Positions 43,074-52,762 of a stretch of 64,000 nt of DNA are shown in pieces. Source of the DNA: Actibacterium sp. 188UL27-1 (GTDB lineage: Bacteria; Pseudomonadota; Alphaproteobacteria; Rhodobacterales; Rhodobacteraceae). The position numbers were made by a program, and so were the translations under genes. Each line of letters begins with the position of its first letter. The first letter of the stretch is position 1. The notes beneath the pieces are model-generated. The model was not told the origin of the DNA, searched no databases, and was given only the letters and a program-made list of their open reading frames with translations. The stretch spans positions 186,001 to 250,000 of the forward strand of contig NZ_JAFEUL010000002.1 in assembly GCF_016901225.1 (NCBI RefSeq), given 5' to 3'.

Positions 43074-44378
43074 ATGGCGTTTGACCTGATCTTGACCGGC
43101 GCGGTTTTGCCGGACGGACGACTGGGGCAGGATATCGGTATTGTCGAGGGCAAGATTGCCCAGATTGCCGCGGATCTGCCACGGGACGGTGCCGAGGTTA
43201 TGGATGTCACGGGGCATCTGGTCACGCCGCCTTTCGTTGACGCCCATTTCCATCTGGATGCCACGCTGAGCATCGCGGGCGCGGATGAGGTGAATGAGAC
43301 GGGCACCTTGGCGGATGGCATTGCCCTGTGGGAGGAGATGTCGGCGGCCATGACCGCCGATGATTATCGCGACCGGGCATTGCGATATTTCGACATCGCG
43401 GTGAGCCAGGGTTTGCTGGCAGTGCGGACCCATGTGGATGTGACCGATGCCAATCTTGTGGCGGCCCAGGCCCTGGCCGAGGTCAAGCGCGAGGTTGCGG
43501 ATTACATCGATCTGCAATTGGTGGCCTTTCCCCAGATGGGGTTTTTCTGCCGCCCGGACATGGATGACAGCATTCGCACGGTGTTGGATCTGGGGTTTGA
43601 CGTGGTGGGCGGCGCGCCGCATCTGGAACAGACGGCGGCGTTGGGGCGCGCCTCGATCACCGCGTTGTGCGAGATTGCGGCAGAGCATGACGCAATGGTC
43701 GATATGCATTGTGACGAGAATGACGATCCCGCCTCCCGCCACATCGAGACGCTGGTTCATGAGACGCGCAGGTTGGGATTGGAAGGGCGGGTGACGGGCT
43801 CTCACCTGACATCGATGCACTCCATGGACAATTTCTATGCGGCGCGGCTGATCACACAGATGGCCCAGGCCGAGATGAATGTGATCGTGAACCCGGCCGT
43901 TAATCTGCACCTGCAGGGGCGGTATGACACCTATCCAAAGCGGCGTGGCCTGGCCCGTGTGCCGGAACTGATGCAGGCGGGCTGTGCCGTGGCTTTTGCC
44001 CAGGATTGCGTGATGGATCCGTGGTACCCGCTGGGCCGGGGATGCCTGCTGGACATTGCCTATCTGGGTGCCCATGCCTGCCATCTGATTGAGCCAGCCG
44101 GTTTATGGGCCTGTTTCGAGGCGGTCACGGATGTTCCAGCGCAGATCATGGAGTTGGATCATCTGGGCCTCGCCGTCGGCAAAAGTGCCGATCTGGTTGT
44201 TCTGGAGGCGCGAGATCCGGCAGAGGCGATCCGCCTGCGCGCGCCCCGTCGGGCCGTGATCCGTCGGGGCCAGATCATCAGTCAAACCCCTCCGGCCCAT
44301 GCGCGCCTGACATTGCCGGGTCGGCCTGAACGATTAGATTTAATGCATGCTTTCCATCCCGCGCCCGATGGGCCCTGA
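43074..44378 (+). CDS. CodA-like amidohydrolase (cytosine deaminase family)
   Basis: A 434-residue metal-dependent deaminase/amidohydrolase. Metal ligands are His58 and His60 in DAHFHLD, a His in DMHCDEND, a His in GSHLTSMHSM and an Asp in AQDCVMDPWYPLG. The HLDATLSIAGADEVNETGTLADGI block matches CodA-type cytosine/isoguanine deaminases, so a pyrimidine or related cyclic amide substrate is likely. No codB permease is adjacent. It starts 183 nt from the divergent HAD-like gene and has TTGAAGGGG before its ATG. Confidence 0.88.
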   Translation: MAFDLILTGAVLPDGRLGQDIGIVEGKIAQIAADLPRDGAEVMDVTGHLVTPPFVDAHFHLDATLSIAGADEVNETGTLADGIALWEEMSAAMTADDYRDRALRYFDIAVSQGLLAVRTHVDVTDANLVAAQALAEVKREVADYIDLQLVAFPQMGFFCRPDMDDSIRTVLDLGFDVVGGAPHLEQTAALGRASITALCEIAAEHDAMVDMHCDENDDPASRHIETLVHETRRLGLEGRVTGSHLTSMHSMDNFYAARLITQMAQAEMNVIVNPAVNLHLQGRYDTYPKRRGLARVPELMQAGCAVAFAQDCVMDPWYPLGRGCLLDIAYLGAHACHLIEPAGLWACFEAVTDVPAQIMELDHLGLAVGKSADLVVLEARDPAEAIRLRAPRRAVIRRGQIISQTPPAHARLTLPGRPERLDLMHAFHPAPDGP

Positions 44379-44554
44379 GCCGTGGATGAGACGACGGTCA
44401 CCGGGACTTGTCATTTGCGGGTGAGACGGCGCAGGATACTTGGTTTCAATTCCGCACTTGAGATCTTCACACTCAGGCAGTGCTTTTTGGAAAAGAGTGT
44501 GCTTGACATAAAGGCCGCCCGGCGCGCCATGCGCCACGGGGAGGGTATACGCCC

Positions 44555-45565
44555 TCAACCGGGGCTGCGTGTCCAACCGATCCGTGCCAAAAGCCCGGCA
44601 GGCCGCGTGATCCTGGCCTGTGACCGGGAATGTGTGACCTGGGCCAGTACGCTGTTTTGCTTGGGGTGACCCGGGCGGGCGATGATATGTGACCAGAGCC
44701 GCGCCAGATCTTCGGGTCCGTGAAAGGCAAAGCGGGCATCCAGTTTCAGGTGCTTCACCTCTGCCGCGGCCTTATGGTCAACCAATGCGCGTTCAAACAA
44801 GACCTCATAGCCCGCATCCCGGATCATCGCCATGTAATCGGCGTGGCGCAGGCGATTGGTGTAGTCCTGCGGGTTCAGACACAGCCATGACCAGGCCCGG
44901 TCGGAATAGCGCAGGAAATCCAGCCGGCTCAGCGCAGTGTCGCGATGGGCGCGGTGATCGGAATGGTCGATCCCGTGGGAGATCAGGCCGCCCGGGTTCA
45001 ACACGGCGCGGCTGTGCATCAGGATGCGGCGAATCTCGCGCGGGGTGATATGCTCCATCACTGTGTGGCTGACAATCGCGTCGACCTTGAACGTGGCCCG
45101 TCGGTAATCCAGCGGTGTGTGATAGGACAGGCCCAGATCTGCCAACCGCTGTTCAAATGTGCCGGTGGTTCCCCTGTCCAGAAGAGTGGCAATCTGGCTT
45201 TCGGGGCAGTCCAGCCGCCGGGCCAGATCCTCGCTGCGCGCCCTTAGAAATGATCGGGCGGCCTCCAGCGTGTCCAGATCCATCAGGCGGTGCGTGTCAG
45301 ACAGATGCACATGGCGGGCCCCGGCCAGCCGCAGCATCAGAGGTATGACCGGATACCATCCGGTTCCAACCTCAAGGATGTCGGCATCTGCCAGATCCAG
45401 TCCGGATTTCTGCAGAAACTGGATCTGATCGAACCCGCCGGAATAGACGGAAGCCTCATGGATGCGATGGGTCTTGCCCGTCACCCGCCGTTTCAGGCGT
45501 CGCATCGTATTCTGAAATGGCAGCACCGCCGCAATGGCGTTTTTTGCCCAATGAATTTGCCACAT
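44555..45565 (-). CDS. Class I SAM-dependent methyltransferase
   Basis: A 336-residue protein. Motif I is ILEVGTGWYPVIPLML, followed by VHLSDTHRL (acidic motif II) and VDAIVSHTVMEHITPREI (motif IV region). The long C-terminal region (DPQ/QDYTNRLRHADYMAMIRDAGYEVL) is characteristic of glycan- or lipid-modifying enzymes, but the acceptor is unclear. An inverted repeat of 14-mers lies immediately upstream of its start. Confidence 0.82.
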   Translation of the reverse strand: MWQIHWAKNAIAAVLPFQNTMRRLKRRVTGKTHRIHEASVYSGGFDQIQFLQKSGLDLADADILEVGTGWYPVIPLMLRLAGARHVHLSDTHRLMDLDTLEAARSFLRARSEDLARRLDCPESQIATLLDRGTTGTFEQRLADLGLSYHTPLDYRRATFKVDAIVSHTVMEHITPREIRRILMHSRAVLNPGGLISHGIDHSDHRAHRDTALSRLDFLRYSDRAWSWLCLNPQDYTNRLRHADYMAMIRDAGYEVLFERALVDHKAAAEVKHLKLDARFAFHGPEDLARLWSHIIARPGHPKQNSVLAQVTHSRSQARITRPAGLLARIGWTRSPG

Positions 45566-45569
45566 GGCG

Positions 45570-45661
45570 TAACCCCCAACTCAATATCTACTAAATCTAG
45601 CTCAACACCGTTGGAATAAATACGGTCATAGGGTCGCTTTTATTCACTGAATTGGGGGTAA
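45570..45661. repeat. Imperfect 14-bp inverted repeat
   Basis: TAACCCCCAACTCA (45570-45583) and TGAATTGGGGGTAA (45648-45661) are inverted copies matching at 12 of 14 positions, 64 bp apart. They flank an AT-rich segment directly upstream of the methyltransferase start. They could be operator pairs or the ends of a decayed mobile element; no transposase is present. Confidence 0.4.
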
Positions 45662-45830
45662 TCGTATGTTTTTCTGTGGATAGCTCTTGGTAAAAATCAA
45701 TGGCTGTGTAGGAAAGCCAGGGAACCTGTGGGGTTTTGGGGTAAAACGCGACTTCTGAAAACGTATTTCAACCTTTTGGAGAATCAGGTTGCCGGGATCA
45801 GGCATTGCGACCTGTCCAAGGTGATGGCCC

Positions 45831-46344
45831 TCAAAGCCGAGCGAAGAGTATCACCAGACCGCGATCATTCGCATCGTCGTGATCCACATCTTCGTAAATT
45901 GCGATATCATGGAACTGGACGGGGGAGATCTGGCTATGGATCACGAGCAACGCCAGTGCGGAGCCAAACCCAGTTGCGTCATGAACCGCCGGAAGGGTGC
46001 CACAACAGGACATGGCACCCGGCCGGGTAAGGTGCACAAGCTCCGACAAGCAATCCGGCCCGGCATGGCCATGGGTAAACGTCCCGCCGGAGATCACGGC
46101 GCCATAGGCCGCATCGTCCATTGTCAGCGGTTTAGTCAGATCACCTTCGATCAGATCGCGATCGATCCCCCTGGGTCGGGCTATATTCAGCATTGATCTT
46201 CAATCGCGCAATGTCGCGCCGCACGACATAGCCTTTGGCGGTGCCAAAACTGCCGTCACAGGTTTCGGCCCAATCGCGATGAAGGGCGCGCGTTTCCGTG
46301 CTGTTGCTCAATCCGTAGGCGCGGTCGAGGTTACGGTCGGTCAT
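45831..46344 (-). pseudogene. SAM-methyltransferase remnant, centre deleted and frameshifted
   Basis: The start is at ATG 46344. The first 50 codons read DRAYGLSNSTETRALHRDWAE, the normal N-terminus of a short class I methyltransferase, and then the frame ends. In the next frame, from about 46193 to 45831, the C-terminal part runs on: RDLIEGDLTKPLTMDD, VISGGTFTHGHAGPDCLSELVHLTRPGA. The SAM-binding motif I between them is missing. The gene begins in the stop codon of the ABC ATPase gene (ATGA), so it was once part of that operon. The joint deletion and frameshift make it non-functional. Confidence 0.78.
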
Positions 46345-47336
46345 GCGGGCAGCGTCTCCTTCCAGAAATGGCAGGCCACGGTGCCTCCGCCGGACACATC
46401 CTCCATCTTGGGTTCTTCCGTTTTGCAGCGATCCCGTGCGACCGGGCACCTGGTATGGAACCTGCATCCTGACGGAGGATCGGCCGGAGACGGGATATCA
46501 CCGGTCAAACGCTGTGCCGTCCTGGCCGCATCCGGGTCCAACGACGGGATCGCCGAGAGCAGCGCGCGGGTATAGGGATGGCGGGGCCGGGCGAACAGAT
46601 CGGCAACTGGCGCCTGTTCGACGATTTGCCCCAGATACATGACCGCGACCTGGTCACAGGTATGCGCCACCACACTCAAATCATGGCTGATGAACAGAAA
46701 TGTCAGATCCAGATCGCGTTGCAGGGATTTGAGCAGGTTCAGGATATCTGCCTGGATCGAGACATCGAGCGCCGCAACACTTTCATCCGCCACCACAAAG
46801 CTGGGTGTGCTGACCAGCGCACGGGCGATGCTGATCCGCTGCCGCTGCCCGCCGGAAAAGGCATGCGGATAGCGGCGCAGGTGTTCCAGATTCAGGCGGC
46901 ATTTCCGGGCGATGTCGCGGACACGGGCATCCGTTTCCATGCGCGATGATGTCAGGCCCATCACCTCCAATGGTTCGGCGATGATATCGCGCACGGTCAT
47001 GCGGGGGCTGAGGGCGGCATAGGGATCTTGAAAGATCAATTGCGCGCGCTTGCGGTAGTCTTTCAAGGCGCGACCCCGCAGGCGGGCCACGTCATGGCTG
47101 ACCTCTTCGTCATCGAACCGGATTTCCCCGGTTGAGATCGGCGCGGCCTTCAGGATCGCCCGGCCCAGCGTCGTCTTGCCGGATCCGCTTTCGCCGACCA
47201 GACCGAAAAAGCTGCCTTTCGGGATATCAAGCGACACGTTGTCCAGCGCCTTTAACACAGCTCCGCGGCCCAGCACGGTGCGACCCAGGGGGTAATGCAC
47301 GCCAAGCGCGCGTACCTGAACCAGCGGTGCGGTCAT
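46341..47336 (-). CDS. Peptide-type ABC transporter ATPase (OppF/DppF)
   Basis: A 331-residue ATPase with Walker A GESGSGKTT, signature FSGGQRQRISIARAL and a Walker B-like SFVVADESVAALD, in which the usual Pro is replaced by Ser. The C-terminal oligopeptide-ABC extension has PPSGCRFHTRCPVA, a Cys-rich motif. It pairs with the OppD-type ATPase to power the importer. ATG 47336 overlaps the previous stop. Confidence 0.93.
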   Translation of the reverse strand: MTAPLVQVRALGVHYPLGRTVLGRGAVLKALDNVSLDIPKGSFFGLVGESGSGKTTLGRAILKAAPISTGEIRFDDEEVSHDVARLRGRALKDYRKRAQLIFQDPYAALSPRMTVRDIIAEPLEVMGLTSSRMETDARVRDIARKCRLNLEHLRRYPHAFSGGQRQRISIARALVSTPSFVVADESVAALDVSIQADILNLLKSLQRDLDLTFLFISHDLSVVAHTCDQVAVMYLGQIVEQAPVADLFARPRHPYTRALLSAIPSLDPDAARTAQRLTGDIPSPADPPSGCRFHTRCPVARDRCKTEEPKMEDVSGGGTVACHFWKETLPA

Positions 47337-48325
47337 GCCGGCACTTCCAGGGCGAAACACGATGCGTGGTGGGTCGCGGTGACCTGGGTGACCGAAGGCA
47401 CGGTCATACCGCAGATGCCTTTGACCGCCTGGGCACAGCGGGTGTGAAAGACGCAGCCCGCCGGGCGATCCAGCGGGCCCGGAATATCTCCCGGGATCGG
47501 GATGAGGGGCGCGGTCAGATCATCCAGCTGGGGCAGGGCGGCCAGCAGCCCCCTGGTATAGGGATGGGCAGGATGGCGCAGGACATCGCGCACCGCGCCG
47601 GTTTCCACCAGCTTGCCCAGATACATCACCGCCACCCGGTCGGCCGTCTGGGCGATCACACCCAGGTCATGGGTAATGAACAGGATGCCCATGCCGAACT
47701 CGGCCACCAGATTTTTCATCAGGTCAATCACCTGGGCCTGGATCGTGACATCCAGCGCGGTGGTGGGCTCATCGGCGATCAACAAGGCAGGCTTGGTCGA
47801 CAGCGCCATGGCAATCATCGCGCGTTGCCGCATCCCGCCCGAGAATTCGAACACATACTGATCGAACCGTTTGACTGCGTCGGAAATGCCGACCCGTGTC
47901 AGCATCTCGACCGATAGGTCGCGGGCGGCGCGGCGGCTGAGGTCGGTATGGATGCGCAACTGCTCGACCATCTGCTGGCCCACGGTGAGGGCGGGGGCGA
48001 AACTGGCCATCGGTTCCTGAAAGATCATCGAGATGGCGCCGCCTCGGATCACGCCCATATGCCGCTCGCGGCGCAGGCCCAGAACGTCAACCGGATCCTG
48101 TCCCCGCGGGGACAGGGTGATCTTGCCGGGACCCCCATAGATTGCATTGCCGCCATTCAACTGCATCAGCGACTTGGCCGTCACCGACTTGCCGGATCCG
48201 CTTTCGCCGACCAGCCCCAGGATCTCTCCGGCGGCCAGGTCAAAGGACACGCCGTCAACCGCCGTCACGACCCCCTCGTCGGTTTGGAACTGAACGGTCA
48301 GGTCACGGACCGAGAGCAGGGTCAT
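47333..48325 (-). CDS. Peptide-type ABC transporter ATPase (OppD/DppD)
   Basis: A 330-residue ATPase with Walker A GESGSGKSV, signature FSGGMRQRAMIAMAL, Walker B ALLIADEPTTALDVT and the C-terminal motif RPAGCVFHTRCAQAV. It is the partner of the OppF-like ATPase in the same operon. Stop and start overlap with both neighbours, indicating tight coupling. Confidence 0.94.
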   Translation of the reverse strand: MTLLSVRDLTVQFQTDEGVVTAVDGVSFDLAAGEILGLVGESGSGKSVTAKSLMQLNGGNAIYGGPGKITLSPRGQDPVDVLGLRRERHMGVIRGGAISMIFQEPMASFAPALTVGQQMVEQLRIHTDLSRRAARDLSVEMLTRVGISDAVKRFDQYVFEFSGGMRQRAMIAMALSTKPALLIADEPTTALDVTIQAQVIDLMKNLVAEFGMGILFITHDLGVIAQTADRVAVMYLGKLVETGAVRDVLRHPAHPYTRGLLAALPQLDDLTAPLIPIPGDIPGPLDRPAGCVFHTRCAQAVKGICGMTVPSVTQVTATHHASCFALEVPA

Positions 48326-49506
48326 TTCCGCTGGCTCCCATAGGGATCAGCCGCGTCACGCAACCCGTCACCCACGAACACGAAGGCCATGACAAGCGTG
48401 ATGAAGAAAATCACCGGGATGAAGTACCACTGATAATTCAGCAAAACATCCGCCTGGCATGTGTTCGACAGCAATACGCCAAGCGATGTGACCGGGTCCT
48501 TCAACCCCAACCCGATGAAAGACAGGGCGGTTTCCGACAGCACCATATAAGGGAACGAGATCACCAGATCGACGATGATATAGCTCGTGAACGAGGGCAG
48601 CAGATGTCGCCGGATGATATGGCCTGGCCCTGCGCCAGACAGTTGAGCGGCCAGCACGTATTCCTGATTGCGCTCCACCAGGATATGGGTGCGGATCCGG
48701 CGGGCGAGGGTGGGCCAGCCGATCAATCCAAGGATCAGGGAAATGTAAAAAAACCGCGCCTCTGCCGAAACAGTGTCTGGCAGAAACGCGGCCACCGCCA
48801 TGAAGAGCGGGATCGATGGCACGGTGCGGATCGCATCGGTCACCATCTGGATCACCCCGTCGATGATGCCGCCGAAATAGCCCGCGACCCCGCCGATAAT
48901 CAGGGCGAGGCTAAAGCTGATCAGCACACCCAGCGTGCCCACGGCCAGCGAGGTTTTGATCGCATGCAGCGTCCGGCTGAAGATGTCCTTGCCCGTATCA
49001 TCCGTGCCAAAGAGGTGGATCTTACCACTATCCACGCCAAACAGATGTGTCGTCATTGTCAGTCCGAAGAGGCGATACCGGTCGCCTTGAACGAACCACT
49101 GGACGTAGCGGCGGTCTGCCGTGTCGATGCTTGTTACCCATCGAAAGTTGGTCTCGATCGACCTTTCGCGCTTGGTCCCGTAGATGAACGGCCGGGCCGA
49201 ACAACCCGCCGCGTCGCAAAACCGGGGGATCTGCGGCGCGCCGTTGGTGTAGCCCTTGTCACGGCCTGCGATGGTCGGATCGTAGGGCGACAGAAACGGT
49301 GCAAAAAGGCCCATCAAAACGAGGGTCAACAAGATGAAACCGGCCGTCAATGCGGTTCCGTTGCGCCGGAACCGCGCCCAGATCAATTGCCGTTGGGAGG
49401 CCGTGAAATAGGCTTCTTTCCGGTTCTCCTGCCGGATCTGTTTGCGCGTGACCTTGTTTGCCTTTGGCCCCGCGTCACGACGTTTTCGACCGGTGATTAT
49501 CGCCAT
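48322..49506 (-). CDS. Peptide-type ABC transporter permease (OppC/DppC/YejE-like)
   Basis: A 394-residue permease, long for OppC. The N-terminal cytoplasmic extension is basic (KRRDAGPKANK), followed by a helix (GTALTAGFILLTLVLMGLF), a periplasmic region of about 120 residues, and a C-terminal core with four to five helices and the EAA loop LAAQLSGAGPGHIIRRHLLPS. The long insert resembles YejE-type permeases. It lies directly after the OppB-type gene with 1 nt between them. Confidence 0.93.
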   Translation of the reverse strand: MAIITGRKRRDAGPKANKVTRKQIRQENRKEAYFTASQRQLIWARFRRNGTALTAGFILLTLVLMGLFAPFLSPYDPTIAGRDKGYTNGAPQIPRFCDAAGCSARPFIYGTKRERSIETNFRWVTSIDTADRRYVQWFVQGDRYRLFGLTMTTHLFGVDSGKIHLFGTDDTGKDIFSRTLHAIKTSLAVGTLGVLISFSLALIIGGVAGYFGGIIDGVIQMVTDAIRTVPSIPLFMAVAAFLPDTVSAEARFFYISLILGLIGWPTLARRIRTHILVERNQEYVLAAQLSGAGPGHIIRRHLLPSFTSYIIVDLVISFPYMVLSETALSFIGLGLKDPVTSLGVLLSNTCQADVLLNYQWYFIPVIFFITLVMAFVFVGDGLRDAADPYGSQRK

Positions 49507-49507
49507 C

Positions 49508-50518
49508 CTATGTTCCGATCACCGATTTGCGCATGCGCGGATCGATCAGGGCCAAGGCGATATCGGTCAGGAAGTTGAGGCCGACGATGGTGGCGGTCAG
49601 CAGAAAGATGATCGCACCGGCAAGCTGTTGGTCATTGGACCGGGCAAGTGCCTCGATCAGCAGCGCGCCGGCCTCGGTCAGGGTCAGGATCAGGGCGACG
49701 ATGGGCAATTCGTTGAAAATCCGGTTCAGGTCAAACCCCAGCGAATTGATGATTGGCCCCAAGGCGTGGCGCGCCGGATAGCGCCAGCGCAGCCGCCGCC
49801 CGTACAGTCCGCGCGCCCGGGCCGCCGTCACATAAAGCTTGCCGTTTTCGTCCAGCATCAAGGCCCGCACCGTCTGCAAGGCAAAAGCGGTGGCTGACCA
49901 ACCCAGGATAAAGATCGGCAGCCAGACGCGGCTGAGGAAGTCCTGCACCTTGGCCATCGACCAGGGCGCATCGCGAAACTCCTTGCTGAAAAGCCCGGTC
50001 AGGCTGTCCCCGAAATAAACGGTCGAGGCCAGCATGATCAGCAGTGCCAACAAGAAGTTCGGCAAGGCGAGCCCGAGATAGGATACAAATCGCAACGATC
50101 CGTTCAGCCATACGCTGTTGGAACTGGCGGCGATGATGCCCACCGGGATAGCGATGAGATAGGCCAACAAAAGGGCGGTCAGGCAGATCGCGGCGGATAT
50201 CAGGAATTTGTCACCCAGCAACTGGTTGATGCCGACCCGTAAGATGCAGCTTTCCCCGAAATCTCCACGCAACACCACGTTGCTGACCCAGCCGGTCCAG
50301 CGCGTCATGAATGGTTGATCCAGGCCCAGCCGAGCCTCTTCCGCTGCGATGTCCTCCCGCGTCAGGTTTTGTCCTTGGGTGTTTTTGTAGGCCAGGTAAC
50401 GCTCGGCACAATTGCCGGGCACCAGTTCCATCAGGGAAAACACGATCAGCGATACCAAGAGCAGGGTGGTGGCGGCCATGGCCGCCCGGATCACCACAAA
50501 TCTCAGAAACGCCGCCAT
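49508..50518 (-). CDS. Peptide-type ABC transporter permease (OppB/DppB/YejB-like)
   Basis: A 336-residue permease with six helices. The N-terminus is AAFLRFVVIRAAMAATTLLLVSLIVFSLMELVPG, typical of OppB, and the EAA loop VTAARARGLYGRRLRWRYPARHAL is present. ATG 50518 was chosen; the frame extends to 50590 without a family match. It forms the channel with the OppC-type permease. Confidence 0.94.
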   Translation of the reverse strand: MAAFLRFVVIRAAMAATTLLLVSLIVFSLMELVPGNCAERYLAYKNTQGQNLTREDIAAEEARLGLDQPFMTRWTGWVSNVVLRGDFGESCILRVGINQLLGDKFLISAAICLTALLLAYLIAIPVGIIAASSNSVWLNGSLRFVSYLGLALPNFLLALLIMLASTVYFGDSLTGLFSKEFRDAPWSMAKVQDFLSRVWLPIFILGWSATAFALQTVRALMLDENGKLYVTAARARGLYGRRLRWRYPARHALGPIINSLGFDLNRIFNELPIVALILTLTEAGALLIEALARSNDQQLAGAIIFLLTATIVGLNFLTDIALALIDPRMRKSVIGT

Positions 50519-50601
50519 TGATCGACCCCCATCACCAAACAATCGGCGTTGGTCCGGCCCATGGCAAGGGCCGAGACAGGGAACCGCCACGGCCCATGGA
50601 G

Positions 50602-52644
50602 TTAACTTTCGTCAGACAGGAACCATTGGGTCGCGCGGTAGGGGTAGGTACGATAGTATTCATAGCTCCAGGTCTGGAACTCCGGCACATTCACCAGCGC
50701 GTTGCGGTGATAGATCGGCGCAGGTGCCAGGACGGTGCCAATGAACAGCATGTTTTCGGCAAAGTTTTCGGCGATGCGTGTCCCGATCTCTGCCTGTTCG
50801 GGTGAGCCGGGGACAGCCTGTTGAAACGCCTCGATATCGCTGGCCATGTCCTTGGCAAATTGCGGCGGCTCAAGGCCGGCACTGCCGTCGCTGTCCATCC
50901 ATTCGGCCCATTTCATGCCAACCCGGTGATCGAAGTAGGAGCCATAGGGCGGAACGAACCGCTCGCTCGACCCAAGTGCGATGGCGACCGGCGTACCCTG
51001 GGCCCAGATACCCACATCCAGTTCATTGGCGGATTGCGCTGCGCGGTATTCGTCCGGCGTGACCTCCTTGACGGTGGTCTGGATGCCAATATCGGCCCAG
51101 TTTTGCGCCACGAATTCAACCACTTCACCGGCCACGCCTTGGGTTGCGAACTGCATGTTGAGCGTCAACTTGTCACCATTAGGCAATTCGCGAAACCCGT
51201 CACCATCTGTGTCGGCCATGCCAAGGGCATCCAAAGCGGCCTTCGCGCTGTCGGGGTCGTGGGCGATGCCGGTGGTTGTAAACGCGGCCGCGTAATCCGG
51301 GTTCGGCGAGAAACCGGTATAGGCCATCGGAGTGCCTTGGCCAAAGAATGCGACCTCGTTTAACTCATCCCGGTCGATGGCGTTAGACATGGCCCGGCGA
51401 AAGCTGACATCGCCAAAGACAGCGCGCTTGGCCTCATCATCGGAGGTGACGTTAAAGCTGAAAAGTGGCATCGCGATCTGCGGTTTCAGCTGGATCGTGT
51501 AATCACCACTTTCCTGGTTTTCCAGCAGCAGCGGGGCGGATGGCAACTGAACCGACTGCGATTTGTAATCGACCTCAGCATTGACCAGCTTGAGGATCCG
51601 TACCTCATTGTCGTTAATGTAGACTTCGTCCTGGCGAGAGATATAGGGCAGTTGCTGACCGGTCGGGTCGATTTGGTGGAAGTACGGATTGGCGACCAAC
51701 CGGCGCCCCTCGGTCGTGTCGGCGACGTAGATGTGGCTTTCCAGCGTTGGCTGCGTCCCATAGGGCAACTCCGCCGCCTTGGCCGGGTCGCGCAGCATCG
51801 GGCTCGGCGTGTCGGTCCAGTCCGAATTACCGTAGTAGAAGCTGATCAATGCGTAACCGCTGTCAAAGCCGAACGCTGCCGCCTTTTCGTCGGCATCCTC
51901 GGCGAGGGCCGGGTGGAACTGCCCAAGGAAATGCGCAGGCTGAAACGGCTGGGCATAGCTGGTTGCGAAATGTACCAGCAAGCCCGGCTTGGGGGTTGCG
52001 AGGATGAATTTAAAGGTCGTCTCGTCGACGACCTCGATCTGGATCGGCTCCCCACCGGCCAGCACGTAATCCTTGGGCTTTTCAATGACCTCGGGGTCCA
52101 GTGCCAGGTTTTCCAGCCAGAACCGCACATCCTCAGACGTAAAAGGCGCCCCGTCAGACCATTTGTGACCCGCCCGCAAGGTGATGGTCAGCTCTGTGAA
52201 ATCGTCGTTCCAGGACCAATTCTTGGCGATATTCGGGACGATCGTTTCCAGGTCGTCGCTGTAGCGGACCAGGTTCACATGGCGTACCGACAGAAAGTCG
52301 GATGTCCCGGCCTCGGTGGCGTTTGACAGCGCGTCGAGCGTGCCGCCATAGCGGCCAACTTCGGTGTAGGGGATGATGACCAGAGGCTCCGCTGGCAATC
52401 GCTCGGCCAGGGGCGGCAAGTCAGGGTTGCCCTGGATCTCCCCGTTTAGCACTGCGATGTCGGGGTTTTCCGAGAACGTCATCTCGCACCCGGCAGCCTC
52501 CTGAAATTCAGCCAATTCAAACTGTTGCGGATAGTCGCCTGCCGATATGTTGCCCATATCCGCGACAGTGATCGCCGGGCAGGTCGCCAAGGCGGCGGTG
52601 GATGTGAGCAGCAGTGCCACTGCGCTTGCGCCAAAATACGTCAT
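50602..52644 (-). CDS. Family 5 extracellular solute-binding protein of the ABC importer
   Basis: A 680-residue periplasmic protein (peptide/opine/nickel-type SBP, longer than the usual 500-550). The signal peptide FGASAVALLLTSTAALATC comes first. The family marks are LTITLRAGHKWSDGAPFTSEDVRFWLEN, VRILKLVNAEVDYKSQ and RRAMSNAIDRDELNEVAF. It selects the imported substrate. Its place behind two FAD-GcvT dehydrogenases suggests a methylated amine, betaine or derivative rather than peptides. ATG 52644 follows GGGGGACATC. Confidence 0.92.
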   Translation of the reverse strand: MTYFGASAVALLLTSTAALATCPAITVADMGNISAGDYPQQFELAEFQEAAGCEMTFSENPDIAVLNGEIQGNPDLPPLAERLPAEPLVIIPYTEVGRYGGTLDALSNATEAGTSDFLSVRHVNLVRYSDDLETIVPNIAKNWSWNDDFTELTITLRAGHKWSDGAPFTSEDVRFWLENLALDPEVIEKPKDYVLAGGEPIQIEVVDETTFKFILATPKPGLLVHFATSYAQPFQPAHFLGQFHPALAEDADEKAAAFGFDSGYALISFYYGNSDWTDTPSPMLRDPAKAAELPYGTQPTLESHIYVADTTEGRRLVANPYFHQIDPTGQQLPYISRQDEVYINDNEVRILKLVNAEVDYKSQSVQLPSAPLLLENQESGDYTIQLKPQIAMPLFSFNVTSDDEAKRAVFGDVSFRRAMSNAIDRDELNEVAFFGQGTPMAYTGFSPNPDYAAAFTTTGIAHDPDSAKAALDALGMADTDGDGFRELPNGDKLTLNMQFATQGVAGEVVEFVAQNWADIGIQTTVKEVTPDEYRAAQSANELDVGIWAQGTPVAIALGSSERFVPPYGSYFDHRVGMKWAEWMDSDGSAGLEPPQFAKDMASDIEAFQQAVPGSPEQAEIGTRIAENFAENMLFIGTVLAPAPIYHRNALVNVPEFQTWSYEYYRTYPYRATQWFLSDES

Positions 52645-52762
52645 GATGTCCCCCGTACAGCTATGACCGAGGGACACCAGTAACATGACAGCCATGTGAC
52701 AGGCTACAAACAGCCTGCCAGGTAACTCTTTTTTACCGTCGCAAATCGATGGGCCGGGCCGA

